A stretch of 44,243 nt of DNA from Triparma columacea (lineage: Eukaryota; Sar; Bolidophyceae; Parmales; Triparmaceae): contig BRYA01000319.1 in the NCBI GenBank assembly GCA_030267965.1, positions 1 to 44,243 of the forward strand, read 5' to 3'. This document shows positions 10,416-19,993 of this stretch, in pieces. Under the pieces are notes generated by a model that worked only from the letters and a program-made list of their open reading frames with translations, did no database searches and was not told the DNA's origin. A program made the position numbers and the translations under genes. Numbering within the stretch: the stretch's first letter is position 1; each line of letters opens with the position of its first letter.

Positions 10416-11459
10416 ATGTCTAGCTACTTGAGCGGGTTGGGGTATAGAGAGAGGGGCGCATCTTGGGGAAAGGGGGAGCCGTCAGGGGGAGCAAATGATG
10501 GACAGGCAACAAAACATGACAAAGGTTTGGACCTCGAGGAGAGTGGCAACGGAAGTATTCGGGGAGGGGCGTCGGGCAGTGGTCAGGCGGGCGAGGGCTC
10601 ATCGACGGATGGCATGATGAACGCTGGGGATTCCTACTCGTCGCAGAGTATCCCTGCTCAACAGGTTCCTGCTGACATGTTCTTGCTGAGGGTGGGACCG
10701 AATTATGGCAGGAACAAGAAAAAGGAGCCTAGCAGCGAGGCACTTTACGACCTTGTCGCTGTCGACATTTGCAAGACGCCAACGAATAGAATGGACAATA
10801 CGTTTGACTACTTCAAGCCAGTTTTGGGAGAGACCGGGGTGGAGGGGAGCAATATTCCCTACAGCTTTGTGGTGACGGCGAACCTCCCGCAGAAGGAGCC
10901 TTCAATGTTCAGTACCCCTACGACCGGTCCCTCCTTCGTGATCATCTTCCACTTCACTGCCTCCGCCACACTCATTTCAGAGATGACGAATATCTCTAAT
11001 GGCCAGGCATCCCCGGCGGTGAAGTTGCTCGACACTTGGTGTAGGGAAGCCGTGGACGATCCAAATTGCATGGGAAGGTTCAAGGCCATGTGCATTATAG
11101 ACGACATTGAGAAGCAGGGTTTCCCAGGGTTTATTTCAAAGTTCAACGGGAAGCCGATTTTGATCAACAAGTCTGGCGAAGTGGTCAAATATTACGAGGG
11201 GGAGACGGCGGGAACGCTCGTCAAGGGGGACGCGGCCGGCAAGGATTGCAAGGCAATAAACATGCACATCAATGTGCACGTCTTTTCGTATATTGCAAGA
11301 AAGGGACTTTTCACCTTGCAGAAGAGCTTTAAGACTACCAACCTTAACGTCGCATTCACCATCGAGGGCAGGTGCGATGAGGAGCTTCCGGAGGTTGTCT
11401 TAGGGTGCTGCAAGCTGTCGCGAATTGAAATGGAGAAGTTCATCACTATGGGGAACTAA
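10416..11459 (+). CDS. EDR2 C-terminal (DUF1336) domain protein, 347 aa
   Basis: A single-exon frame from the ATG at 10416. The first 85 residues are Gly/Ser-rich and disordered. The rest matches the EDR2 C-terminal/DUF1336 domain: FLLRVGPNYGRNKKKEPS, then ALYDLVAVDI, PYSFVVTANLP, a hydrophobic FVIIFHFT strand, and a C-terminal FTLQKSFKTTNLNVAFTIEG...EVVLGCCKLSRI. In plant EDR2-type proteins this domain follows PH and START domains; here it stands alone. Known members are linked to lipid binding and membrane trafficking, but the reaction, if any, is unknown. Family assignment is confident. Confidence 0.88.
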   Translation: MSSYLSGLGYRERGASWGKGEPSGGANDGQATKHDKGLDLEESGNGSIRGGASGSGQAGEGSSTDGMMNAGDSYSSQSIPAQQVPADMFLLRVGPNYGRNKKKEPSSEALYDLVAVDICKTPTNRMDNTFDYFKPVLGETGVEGSNIPYSFVVTANLPQKEPSMFSTPTTGPSFVIIFHFTASATLISEMTNISNGQASPAVKLLDTWCREAVDDPNCMGRFKAMCIIDDIEKQGFPGFISKFNGKPILINKSGEVVKYYEGETAGTLVKGDAAGKDCKAINMHINVHVFSYIARKGLFTLQKSFKTTNLNVAFTIEGRCDEELPEVVLGCCKLSRIEMEKFITMGN

Positions 11460-11545
11460 GAGAAAAATTTAAACTCTATATCCTCCGTTGCAGATAAATA
11501 ACTTGTGCACACATGAATTTACATACACCCCCCGAGCCTACAGCG

Positions 11546-12160
11546 TTAGCAAACCAGCATTCCGGACAGGCGATCAACAACAATCCCGAATGCAACAGCG
11601 ACATTGAACGATGCAGTGTCCCCACTGTACTGCTTTATGTACACGAATTCATCACACAATGACACCTGCTTTGGGCTCATTCCAGCGCCCTCGTTCCCAA
11701 GCATCAGCGCAGTGGAGGAGGATACAGGAGGGTGCTCGTCAAGAGCTGTAATTTTTTGCGTCGTCGAGGAGGGAATCTCTATCCCCAGAATCTTCACAGG
11801 ATCGCCACCATTCAACGTCGCGAGAAGCTCGCCCACGTTCTGCAGCCTGACAACATTCCTCTCCCTAAAATTCTCTGAGGACTCGCCAGGGCGAGATGCA
11901 TTAGGGCAATAAATAAAAAATTCCGAAGCCGCAAAAACGGCAACGTCGCAACCCTTGAAGTACGTCCGCCGCTTAACGGACTCCGGAAGGTGAGTGTAAA
12001 CTGCCTCAAACAGTTTAGGAGCACCAACAACAACTATTGGGATGGAGTATAGTAAACAAGTCTTCATCAAAGTCACCACATTTGGCTTCTTCGAGATATT
12101 TGTTAGGACTAAGAAGAGGCGCGGGGGGATGGGAGCATTGAAAGACGGTGTGGTGGACAT
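11546..12160 (-). CDS. SPOUT (SpoU/TrmH-type) RNA 2'-O-methyltransferase-like protein, 204 aa
   Basis: The frame contains SpoU/TrmH hallmarks: an N-terminal FLVLTNISKKPNVVTLMKTC strand-helix, motif 2 LMLGNEGAGMSP (residues about 156-167) and motif 3 SFNVAVAFGIVVDRL near the C-terminus. These form the AdoMet-binding trefoil knot that methylates ribose 2'-OH in tRNA or rRNA; the substrate cannot be told. The frame is open to an upstream ATG at 12505, but 12161-12505 is AT-rich and without family similarity, so the ATG at 12160, just before the conserved core, is preferred. The IPQ usual in motif 3 is replaced by IKQYSG. Mitochondrial or plastid targeting is not evident with this start. Confidence 0.8.
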   Translation of the reverse strand: MSTTPSFNAPIPPRLFLVLTNISKKPNVVTLMKTCLLYSIPIVVVGAPKLFEAVYTHLPESVKRRTYFKGCDVAVFAASEFFIYCPNASRPGESSENFRERNVVRLQNVGELLATLNGGDPVKILGIEIPSSTTQKITALDEHPPVSSSTALMLGNEGAGMSPKQVSLCDEFVYIKQYSGDTASFNVAVAFGIVVDRLSGMLVC

Positions 12161-12576
12161 AGTGGGGTGGTTAGGGGCTGGCAAAGTTGTTGGACACACA
12201 GCTGAAGACTGGAAATACAAATTTGAGGTTCGATCGGCAGCCTGTAGGGCACCTAGTTGAAAAAAAAGGTAGTTCAAAAGAGATCTAACAAATAAAATAA
12301 CGGTGGTGGAGAGTAGAGGTGAAAAATAATTAGAGAGAGTTGGGATTTTTTGACCATATTTATTTGGCCAGCAATTTCTATAGTTTGGAATCCTCACCGC
12401 ACCTTTTCCTTCATTTCCCTGCGAAAAAAATCTATTCTTATCTCTGATTCCACTGAAATTATTTGTGAAGGTTCCCTCAATAGGCAAATCAGACAAACTT
12501 CCCAAAACTGCCCCCGATAGGAGATTGACTGAGGCATTTTCACACTTTCACACAATTATTTACGACTATATTCAAC
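12161..12576. other. AT-rich divergent intergenic region
   Basis: 416 bp between divergent genes, visibly more AT-rich than the flanking coding sequence. The minus-strand frame is open through most of it, giving a possible 115-residue N-terminal extension of the methyltransferase that is judged non-coding. Otherwise nothing is recognised. Confidence 0.45.
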
Positions 12577-13698
12577 ATGAATGCGGATATAAATGACATC
12601 AGACTACCTTACGGGAAAGAGTCAGAGTAAGTGACTTTCAATTACACACAATTTGTGTCTTAGTTCCAGTCCCATCGCCCTCACCAACCTCTCCACCCAC
12701 TCTCCTTTCAATTACACACAATTTGTGTCTTAGTTCCAGTCCCATCGCCCTCACCAACCTCTCCACCCACTCTCTCCACCCTCTCCCCACCTCCAGGTAC
12801 CTCTCTCAAACGCCAGTGATGTCCTTTGGTGGTTCCTCGCAGCCGGCCATCCTCAGCCAGGACACCCGCGTGATCATCGTCGGCAATCACAAGACCGAAA
12901 AAGACATGTACATTGGGATGCAGGGAATTGTCACCCGTGCGCAACCGTTGTCTTTCAGGCGAGATTACGGCTACCAGGTGCTCCTTGATGAGGTGAGCAT
13001 GGAAGCTGCAAGTGAAATTGGCACGACAATTTCAAGCTAATGCAACCTTAACCCAACTTTGCCCTCGACTGCCCAACTTAAATCTCCACTTCCCCCCACA
13101 GGGTAAGAACATCAGGCACTTCACTGTCGACGCGGTGGTGGCAATGAAGAACGAAAATACTCCCACCAACGTTCCAACAAAGCCACCGTCTTCCACCTCA
13201 CGCTTGCAGCAACTGTCGAGCCACAAGGTCCCATCAAGGGGCAAACGCAAAGCTTCCTCCATGCCGCCACGCCCCCCTTCCGTCTCAATATGCACGTGCA
13301 ACACGACCCTGTCGGCCCCCTTTCAAGAGACTTGTTCTCTTTGCAAGGAGAACTCAGCCCCCTCCGAAGGGGACCTTCACAACGGCGAAACCCGAAGCTT
13401 CATGTCCACGTCCACGGACGACGACTCTGAAACCGGCATGCAGCAGATGCAGAGGAAGGTCGTGGAGCTGTTTCGAGAGAAGGAGAACATGGAAGCCAAG
13501 ATGAAATTGAAGTGCGAATTGTTGGAAAGAGAGAATCGGGAGATCAAGGAGAACATGGAAGCCAAGATGAAATCGAAGTGCGAATTGTTGGAAAGAGAGA
13601 ATCGGGAGCTCAAGGAGAAATTGAGGAAGGTGGTTGGGGTGGTAGCAGAGGGTGAGAGTTTCCTCAAGAAGTTAAAACGTACCGTTGCCACGATCTAA
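12577..13698 (+). CDS. unrecognised coiled-coil protein, about 281 aa
   Basis: Exons: 12577-12626, 12797-12992, 13102-13698; the first intron is phase 2, the second phase 0. Frame is kept as ...YGKESE then YLSQTPVM, and ...YQVLLDE then GKNIRHFTVDAV. Residues about 25-95 form a beta-rich segment (TRVIIVGNH, YIGMQGIVT, YGYQVLLDEGK) that could be a small KOW/SH3-like barrel; this is a guess. A Lys/Pro/Ser-rich linker has a CTCNTT...CSLCKE cysteine group. The C-terminus is a coiled coil containing a 22-residue perfect-frame duplication (13483-13548 and 13549-13614). No named family is recognised. Confidence 0.7.
12635..12774 (+). repeat. perfect 70-bp tandem duplication inside an intron
   Basis: Copy 1 (12635-12704) and copy 2 (12705-12774) are identical over 70 nt, within the first intron of the 12577-13698 gene. 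Each copy contains ACACA-ATT-TGTGT, a small inverted repeat. Identity implies a very recent duplication. Confidence 0.9.
13483..13614 (+). repeat. 66-bp in-frame tandem duplication in coding sequence
   Basis: Units 13483-13548 and 13549-13614 differ at only two bases (ATTG/ATCG and AGATC/AGCTC). They encode two copies of a 22-residue coiled-coil segment beginning ENMEAKMK. Confidence 0.9.
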
Positions 13699-13740
13699 TT
13701 TGTGAACTTTCGATTTCTTTGTTGCACTGCTTGTCCATCA

Positions 13741-13754
13741 CCCCCCCCCCCCCC
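13741..13754. repeat. poly-C run of 14
   Basis: A C14 homopolymer lies in the 67-bp spacer between the convergent stops at 13698 and 13766. A similar C14 run lies at 42230-42243 in an intron. Lengths of such runs are often unreliable in assemblies. Confidence 0.7.
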
Positions 13755-13765
13755 TCCCCGCGTTC

Positions 13766-15596
13766 TTAATCCGCCCCTTCTTGCAAACTGGCCCAGTCAT
13801 CCATCCTCCTTTCATGGGGCATCTTCTCAATGCCGGTCCTGATGCTCCTCTGGCCGCTAACGAACTTGAAGTTCGACGCCCTCGTGGTGTATATACAAGC
13901 GTAGTTGTTGACGTAAAAGGAAAACCTCGAGTCCTGGTACCCGGCCTTAAAGAGCTGTCCCCAGGTGGGGTTGTAACGTTTGTGGTAGCTGTCCGCCATG
14001 GGCTGCAGAAGCTTCTTCACCTGCTCGTCCTTCGCCTCGCACTCTTCGATCTCCTTCTCTAGTCCTCCCCCCTGCTGCAAATTCTGGTATTTAAGCTGAT
14101 CGACGTTCTCAGCATTCCTTTTCCTGAGGGTCCTCAAGGCCTCGATGGCCTTGCCCTCTGCTCTCTCATCCTCGTAAACACGCATTTCGTGCTCGAGCTC
14201 TGGGACGATCAAAGCCGTCCGCCACCCTAGGGTCCGCTTCGACCTGAGCACATCGGAGTAGAGGTGGTCGCCGACGTAGAGGACGGACTCCCCGCTCTCT
14301 ATGTTGAGCATGGCTTGAAGATGCTGCCAGTTGCCGCCCTGGAAAACCTTGCCCTTGGCAAGGAACTTCTCGGCACCGTTGGGGTTCATGGCCTCGATCT
14401 CGAAGACCCCGTCGGTGTTCTGGAGGGAGCCATCCTCTCGGTTTACGCGGAAAAGTTGCTGGTAAGGGTCGACGAGGAACTTTGGCTTGGCACTGTGACG
14501 AGCGAGCGTGAGATGAACAGCGCGAAAGGCTCATTAGTTGATAAAAAAAAAGGTTGCACGGTAGGCTGTCGCTTCCGGTTCTTACCTTCCGACAATGACA
14601 ACTTCGAACAAGTCAGCCCAGTCACCACTTGGGGTATCGGAGGGTTCGACAAGGAAGCTCATGACAGTCTGAGTGTACTCCCAAAGGCTGTTGGTCAAAA
14701 GGAAAACCTTCTTACCGTCATCCCTCAAGCGCTTCAACATTTCCACCATCCCTGGGTCCTTCTTGATGTACTTTGAGGGGTTCCTTGCGACCTCGTCTTT
14801 GATCACGCCGTCCCTGTGGCAAAGGTCAACGGCCCCACGAACGTCCCTGTACATCTCCTCGTAAGTCTTACCGTCTAGGAACTCGTACTCTTCGCCATCC
14901 TTGAGGTCGATCAGCTGCGCATAGATGGAGGCATCCACGAGCTGGAAGAGGGTGTCCATTGGTACGTAGTCCCTGTTAGAGAACGAGTCGACCTTGTTGA
15001 AGGTGTTGTGGTAGACAACCTTGCGATAGGAACTCGACATCTCTGAGAGACCGTGCATCGCCTGCCGGACATACTTATGACGATCGATTTTGATGAAGTT
15101 CCCGCGCTTGATGTCAATCAGCAAACCCCGCACAAAGCTGTTAGAGTCATAGGCAAAGTTTCTGACGGACTCTGGGTAGCCAAGGTTGTCAACAAGCTTG
15201 TCCACGGCACCATTGAATGCCAGCAGGTCGAAAGCCGGCACGAGGTATTCAGCTATCGTATAGTCCATGTCAAACCCGATGCAGTCAAGGGAGTCAAAGT
15301 TGAGTTCACGGTTGCAGAAGATTGAGTCTGGGAGGTTGGAGGGGTGAGCGGAGGAACAAACAAAAGAAGGAGACTGAGGAGGAGGGCCACACGAACACAC
15401 AACACCACTCACCTGATGTCGGCTTTATCATGTCCATCTCCATTGTCATGTGTTTTCGATCTACAATTGAAGAAAGAAATGTGGACGTGGATATTTTGTG
15501 GTTGAAAACCCGAGACTTTGAGACGCTAAATCCATCACAAGAAAGGATAAAAAGGGCTAACAACGCCGAAACGAGGCATGGACTGGAATAAAACAT
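13766..15596 (-). CDS. HAD-superfamily 5'-nucleotidase (NT5C2/NT5DC-like) with N-terminal presequence, 550 aa
   Basis: Exons: 15596-15413, 15327-14586, 14492-13766, introns phase 1 and phase 2; the splice gives ...VVIVGSAKPKFLVDPYQQ. HAD motif I is FDMDYTIAEY with Asp81 and Asp83; motif II is VFLLTNS; motif III/IV region is ESVLYVGDHLYSDV. Known relatives hydrolyse IMP/GMP-type nucleotides. Exon 1 encodes MFYSSPCLVSALLALFILSC, a signal peptide, followed by DGFSVSKSRVFNHKIS, a basic Ser-rich stretch starting with Phe. That arrangement resembles the bipartite plastid presequence of ochrophytes. A later in-frame ATG near 15449 (Met50) could give a cytosolic form. The nucleotidase call is firm; the location is inferred. 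Confidence 0.88.
14493..14512 (-). repeat. intron motif variant at a 3' splice site
   Basis: In sense orientation the intron ends CTCACGCTCGCTCGTCACAG, while GGAAGCGACAGCC lies just after its donor. AGCGA and TCGCT could pair across this 93-nt intron. This is a weak match to the motif described at 1091-1130. Confidence 0.4.
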
Positions 15597-15880
15597 TCAG
15601 ATTCCGCAACCTCGGCAAGCAAATTTGGTTACTTCTTTGGATGGGGGCGAACGAGAAGAAAGAGAGCGGTGGGAAGCCGACTTGAGGGAAATGTAGCCGT
15701 TTTGAATGTACGACGGGGGGCCAACGGAAGTCTTGAGGGCAAAAACAATTAAAATTAAATTCCCACAATTATCTTCGCCACCTTGAATCTGATCTGCGAA
15801 GGGAAGTTTTGGGATAGAGTTGAAAGCGTTGAGTGGGTCGACGATACTAGTCCAGATAATAATCTCCGTTTGTTCTTTCA

Positions 15881-17434
15881 TCAAAAAAATCTTCTAAACC
15901 GACCGTTCTTTTTCGCAATCTTTTTGGCCTCCTCCTCAAGTTCAGCCTTGTCGAACTCCTCCTTCTGCTCCTTCTCCTGCCCCATTGAGTCCTCCTGAAT
16001 GGCCATGTGAACAGGCGACTCTTTCTTTTTCTCTTCGTCCCCCCTCGCGAGTATGTTCCTCGTGATATCGGCGACCTTATAGGGGTTGTATTCTGGCCCG
16101 GTTGCCCTCCCCTCCCCCACTTTCAGGTCTACCTTCCCCACGACTCTCCTATCCTTTTGCTTCTGCTGGCTCATGCTATCCATGAGCTCCCTGGCTTGGC
16201 GCATCTCGTCCCTGTTCTTCTTGAACATTTCTACTCCCTCGGGAGAAGCGGACCCGACTAAAGGTTGGTCGAACGCGTCCTTGAGGGTTGGCTCGCCCCT
16301 GACGTGCATAGGCCTCGTAAGGGTGGAGTACGAGGGCTGAGTGGGGGTGGTTGTGGTTGGTGTCCGGAGGGTTTTTAGGTCAGAGCGACCGATTCCTGGC
16401 ACGAGAGGGTTTCCGAACGAATCCGTGGGGTGGTTGATGACTTCTTCTTCCTCTTCCTCGTCTGTGGGAGTACGAAGTCCAAAAGGTGAAGTCGCTTCAG
16501 TCTCAGTCGTAGCCTCAGTCGTAGCCTCGGTCGTGTCAGCAACCTCTGAAGACACCTGATAAACCGGTGGATCCTCACAAACAACTTCCTCCTCCACCAA
16601 CTCCTCTTCCGACTTCAGTGCCACCTCGGCAGCCCGCACAGCATTTTCTTCTAGACCCTTTTGGAGCTCCGCCATGCCGTCTAAAGCCTCTTTCAACGTG
16701 GACATGTAGTTATCCTCGATATCTTCACCAAGAGATTCGAAGGCTTCAAGAAGATCCTCCCTCCCCTCCCCAGACACAAGAGGGGGCACCGAGTCAGCTC
16801 TCCCCTCCTCCACATCCCCCTCCTCCACACGGTCTTTGTCGACCCCCTTCTGCCTGACAATCTCAATACTCTTTACCCACCCTCCGGTGTCAACCTCACA
16901 GGTGACCACCTTGAGAACGCCAAAGATCTTGCCGCCGGTCCCAATTTTCCCGTAGGCGCCCTCTACGTCACCAACGACGACACCATCGACGAACAAGGAT
17001 GTGACCTTGGAATCCTTCGGCACCTTAACTTCCCCCCCTTTGCCAACAATTAGAGAAACATTAGACAGCGACGCGCCTTCGCACAAGCTGAGGTCCAACT
17101 TGCCGTCGACTTTGATGGTGCCTGCCCCGTCTATCCTGAAATCAGGTAGAGACATCTCCACAGACTTGCCAATGTAGAAGTCGTATGCAGATGGGAGGTT
17201 ATTCCTCAGATGCGTCGACGTTTGTGAAACCTTTTGTCGCAAACGGGCCAGATCCTGCATGCTGCCCGGACGGAGGCTCAATGGGGGACTCTCGACGAAT
17301 GTCTTTGGTTTTGTGGGGTCAATTGCAGAATTTGGTTCGAAAGGTACATTAAGGAACAAGGGGGTTGGGGGAATGAGGGCGTTCGTGAAGGCGAAATTCA
17401 GGATAACGAGGGGCACAAGGAACCCACGCGTCAT
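15881..17434 (-). CDS. secreted bactofilin-like (DUF583) protein, 517 aa
   Basis: A single exon; the ATG at 17434 is used because the slightly longer frame begins with GTG. Residues 1-20 (TRGFLVPLVILNFAFTNA) are a signal peptide. Residues about 98-192 show the short hydrophobic, glycine-punctuated strands of the bactofilin beta-helix: GAGTIKVDGKLDLSL, LIVGKGGEVKV, LFVDGVVVGDVEG, GKIGTGGKIFGVLKVV. Bactofilins are mainly bacterial polymer-forming cytoskeletal proteins. The long C-terminal part is acidic and Thr/Glu-rich and ends in a basic coiled coil with KKNGRFRRFF. With a signal peptide it would be secreted, or plastid-routed if a transit region follows; IPPTPLF after the predicted cleavage site is not a classical one. 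The domain call rests on pattern. Confidence 0.72.
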   Translation of the reverse strand: MTRGFLVPLVILNFAFTNALIPPTPLFLNVPFEPNSAIDPTKPKTFVESPPLSLRPGSMQDLARLRQKVSQTSTHLRNNLPSAYDFYIGKSVEMSLPDFRIDGAGTIKVDGKLDLSLCEGASLSNVSLIVGKGGEVKVPKDSKVTSLFVDGVVVGDVEGAYGKIGTGGKIFGVLKVVTCEVDTGGWVKSIEIVRQKGVDKDRVEEGDVEEGRADSVPPLVSGEGREDLLEAFESLGEDIEDNYMSTLKEALDGMAELQKGLEENAVRAAEVALKSEEELVEEEVVCEDPPVYQVSSEVADTTEATTEATTETEATSPFGLRTPTDEEEEEEVINHPTDSFGNPLVPGIGRSDLKTLRTPTTTTPTQPSYSTLTRPMHVRGEPTLKDAFDQPLVGSASPEGVEMFKKNRDEMRQARELMDSMSQQKQKDRRVVGKVDLKVGEGRATGPEYNPYKVADITRNILARGDEEKKKESPVHMAIQEDSMGQEKEQKEEFDKAELEEEAKKIAKKNGRFRRFF

Positions 17435-17546
17435 ATTCACGGTATTTTCTGGTCAAAAGGATAAGAAAGTAATGAAACAAACTAAGAGAATTGCTTTTCT
17501 CAAGTTCTTCTTCGGCATCCTCCCATCCTCCCTCCACCTCTCTAGC

Positions 17547-17599
17547 AGCCTTGTTGAACTCCTCCTTCTGCTCCTTCTCCTTCTCCTGCCCCATTGAGT
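17547..17599 (-). repeat. partial copy of the bactofilin-like gene's 3' end
   Basis: This segment matches 15944-15990 (encoding SMGQEKEQKEEFDKA) except for one transition and a 6-nt insertion. It sits just upstream of the same gene, on the same strand. A further short match (CTCAAGTTC, 17498 region) lies beyond a 40-nt unrelated stretch. It has no start, no stop in a matching frame and no other domain, so it is read as a tandem-duplication remnant. Confidence 0.6.
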
Positions 17600-17711
17600 T
17601 GGGAGCTGCTGCACGTCCAGGGAAAAGTTTCACAGGCGTTTTCCGGACAAAATTGGCGAAATTATTATGCGCCTGCGTCTATTTAACAAAAAATCCTTCT
17701 CTCTCTTCTCC

Positions 17712-19833
17712 TCATTTTTTCGTTTCCCCCATCGTCAAAAGGGTCTGAGCCGTCGTGAAGATTGTCGCAAGCACTCCCATGACGAGCATTGTGCGATCCT
17801 TCCAAATTTCTTTGACCCCCCCGCGAACTTCTACGATGCTGGAAGCCTTGCCGCTCTGGAGGAGAGAGGAGCTCTCGAGGTTCCCGCCGTCCAATACCAT
17901 CGCACGTAGTTTTTTCATGAGTCTAAGATGGAAGAGAGGTGGGAAGATGAACGCCACCAACCCCACAGAAAAACAGCCAATGAGCGACACCACCAAGACA
18001 AAGGAAGGAATCCAGGTAGCAACGGTTGTGGACAGCAGCACCACCCCGCCTCGGGACAGGAAACGCTGAGGGAGAGTGGGAGGCATGAGTTCAGATCGCC
18101 CCGGGAACATCTTCCCCTCGAGGATCTCGGCAGCGGGAACAGCGCACAGGGGGTAAGATACTAAGCAAACGAACCTGTGTATGCGAGAGAGAAGGCGGTG
18201 AGAAGGGAGTGGAGAAGAATTCGGAGTAGGAGCAGCGAAGAGAGAGCAGCAGCAGCAGTTTATGGATCAGAATGGTGTAACAATGGAATGGCATATCTAC
18301 ATACATACATTCAGCGGAATCCGCTAAGATATAATGCCAGTTTCTTCACATCCATAAGCTGCTGCCTCAGTACCCCCCCCCTCCCCTCCAACCCCCCCAC
18401 AACAAACTCACACCATGCTTATTCTGACCACCAGGGTAGGAAGAGAGTTTGGAGGGAGGCTCTGAATGATATCCCCCGTAATGGGCATTGCTCCTGGAGG
18501 GGTAAGGAGGAGAAGCGTGAGGTCACCGAAGAGAATGTAGGCGAAGCAGACGAGATTCAGCGCGACCTTGCACGCCCTCTGCATCTCGGAGGGCTTTGCC
18601 ATTGACTCCTTGACGTTGAAAATTATAGGGGAGACACCAAAGCAGAAGGAGGATACACCGAACCAATGAGAAAATTCGGTGAAAGAAGAGGGGAAAAGGG
18701 AAGAGGTAGGGAAATGAGTGAAGCCGGAAAGGCCATATTCGTTGTAGCCATGATTAAAGATAGCGAGGAAGGAGAGGGCGATCGCCCCGAGGCCCATCAT
18801 GCTGAATTTGCTTAGAAACCCGACGTTTGGGGCAAGGGAGAAGGGAAGTACCACGAGCATTGTGGAGAGTGTGTTTACATGACTGGAACCGAAAGAAAGG
18901 ACGGGGTCCGAAGTGAGGAAGCCAGACGCCGCCACCTGATAGGCGATGCAGACGCCGATCATTAGAGAAACTGGACAGATAGGGTTTAGTGGGGTGAGGA
19001 CAAAAAAGCTGGCTAGTATGTGTGTATGCTTGGCAGCAATCGCGTGCCCAGTGCTAGCACGGTAATCCATCACTCATGGTTTTGGTCGTCATAAAAGAGC
19101 CGACTAAAGCTCATCAGGCCTTAGGATATGAATACATCATGTGGATTGTGTGCGCGCGTGCAGGGCACAGAACAGCTGCAGGATGCAGGGTAGCTCAGTT
19201 GACCCCTCCCGTAGATCACAACTCACCTATTGTGTAATCTACAAGTGACGTCCCAAACTCCCCCAACGCCTTCAAAGCGACAAGGGAGAATGTGGACAGG
19301 TTGCGACAGGGACCGGTCGTTGGAAGCTGCTTCACGATCTTCTCGCAAAGAAGCAGGCGGTTTATGGAGTATATGTTCCACTGCGCAATTATGTACAGGC
19401 CCACAGCAGAAAACAACACACCGCCCTGTGCAAAAGAGTATGGGAGGGCCAACACACCCGTACCGATGCACACTTTCTGGGAGAGAAAGAGCACGAGTGA
19501 CAGGGAGGGTAAGGTACGAGGACTTGCGAGGACGTTGGAAGCGAATTGGGAGTGGTGCAATAACCACCTCTCATTCGTCACGAGGGAAATGTGAGATTAC
19601 ACAGCCATACAAGGGATTTGAAAACTTACACTTAAGTTAGCTACAGTCTGCGTTAAATTAGTCCCTCCTCCCAAAGGAAGGGACGCCCCCACCTCCACAT
19701 CACTCTTAAATTCATCACAGTGTCCATCGAGGTCGAGCGTTTGAGGAGACAACAAAGGTTTTTGGCTGTAGGGGCCACTGGGACTGTTGTCACCGAAAGT
19801 ACCGCCGCACGGTGGTGGACGAGGGGGCGCCAT
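17712..19833 (-). CDS. amino-acid/auxin permease (AAAP, SLC32/36/38-like) transporter, 491 aa
   Basis: Exons: 19833-19630, 19476-19227, 18970-18412, 18174-17712, with phase 0, 1 and 2 introns. The spliced protein reads NLTQTVANLSKVCIGTGVLA, the characteristic AAAP first helix, then LPYSFAQGGVLFSAVGL. Later segments include SLMIGVCIAYQVAASGF, FGVSPIIFNVKESM, and across the last junction SMVFVCLVSYPLCAVPAA. About ten or eleven membrane helices are visible. Family members move amino acids, often with H+ or Na+, across plasma or vacuolar membranes; substrate and direction are not predictable. The acidic, Pro/Gly-rich N-terminus of about 50 residues is probably cytosolic. Introns of 237 and 256 nt are among the longest here. 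Confidence 0.88.
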
Positions 19834-19993
19834 CGACGTTCCACCGAGGCGTCTTAAGGTTTGTTTGATGTTTCAGTTTTGAGGTTTGGCCAAAATCCTG
19901 CGGGCGAAAATCAACACACACAACATGCCATCTCATGAACAAAAGGCTAATGTTTCGATCGTAAACCTCATATAACTGTACTCACTGAAATTC

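Noticed and set aside
12161..12505. N-terminal extension of the SPOUT methyltransferase
   Set aside because: The stretch is AT-rich and lacks targeting or domain features; the ATG at 12160 sits just before the conserved core.
17349..17633. 94-codon minus-strand ORF overlapping the bactofilin-like start
   Set aside because: It begins with GTG, runs into the next gene in a wrong frame and only its first part resembles anything; it is treated as a duplication remnant.
19188..19202. GGGTAGCTCAGTTGA, a tRNA D-arm/box A-like sequence within an intron
   Set aside because: No box B, anticodon arm or matching acceptor stem follows at the right distance.
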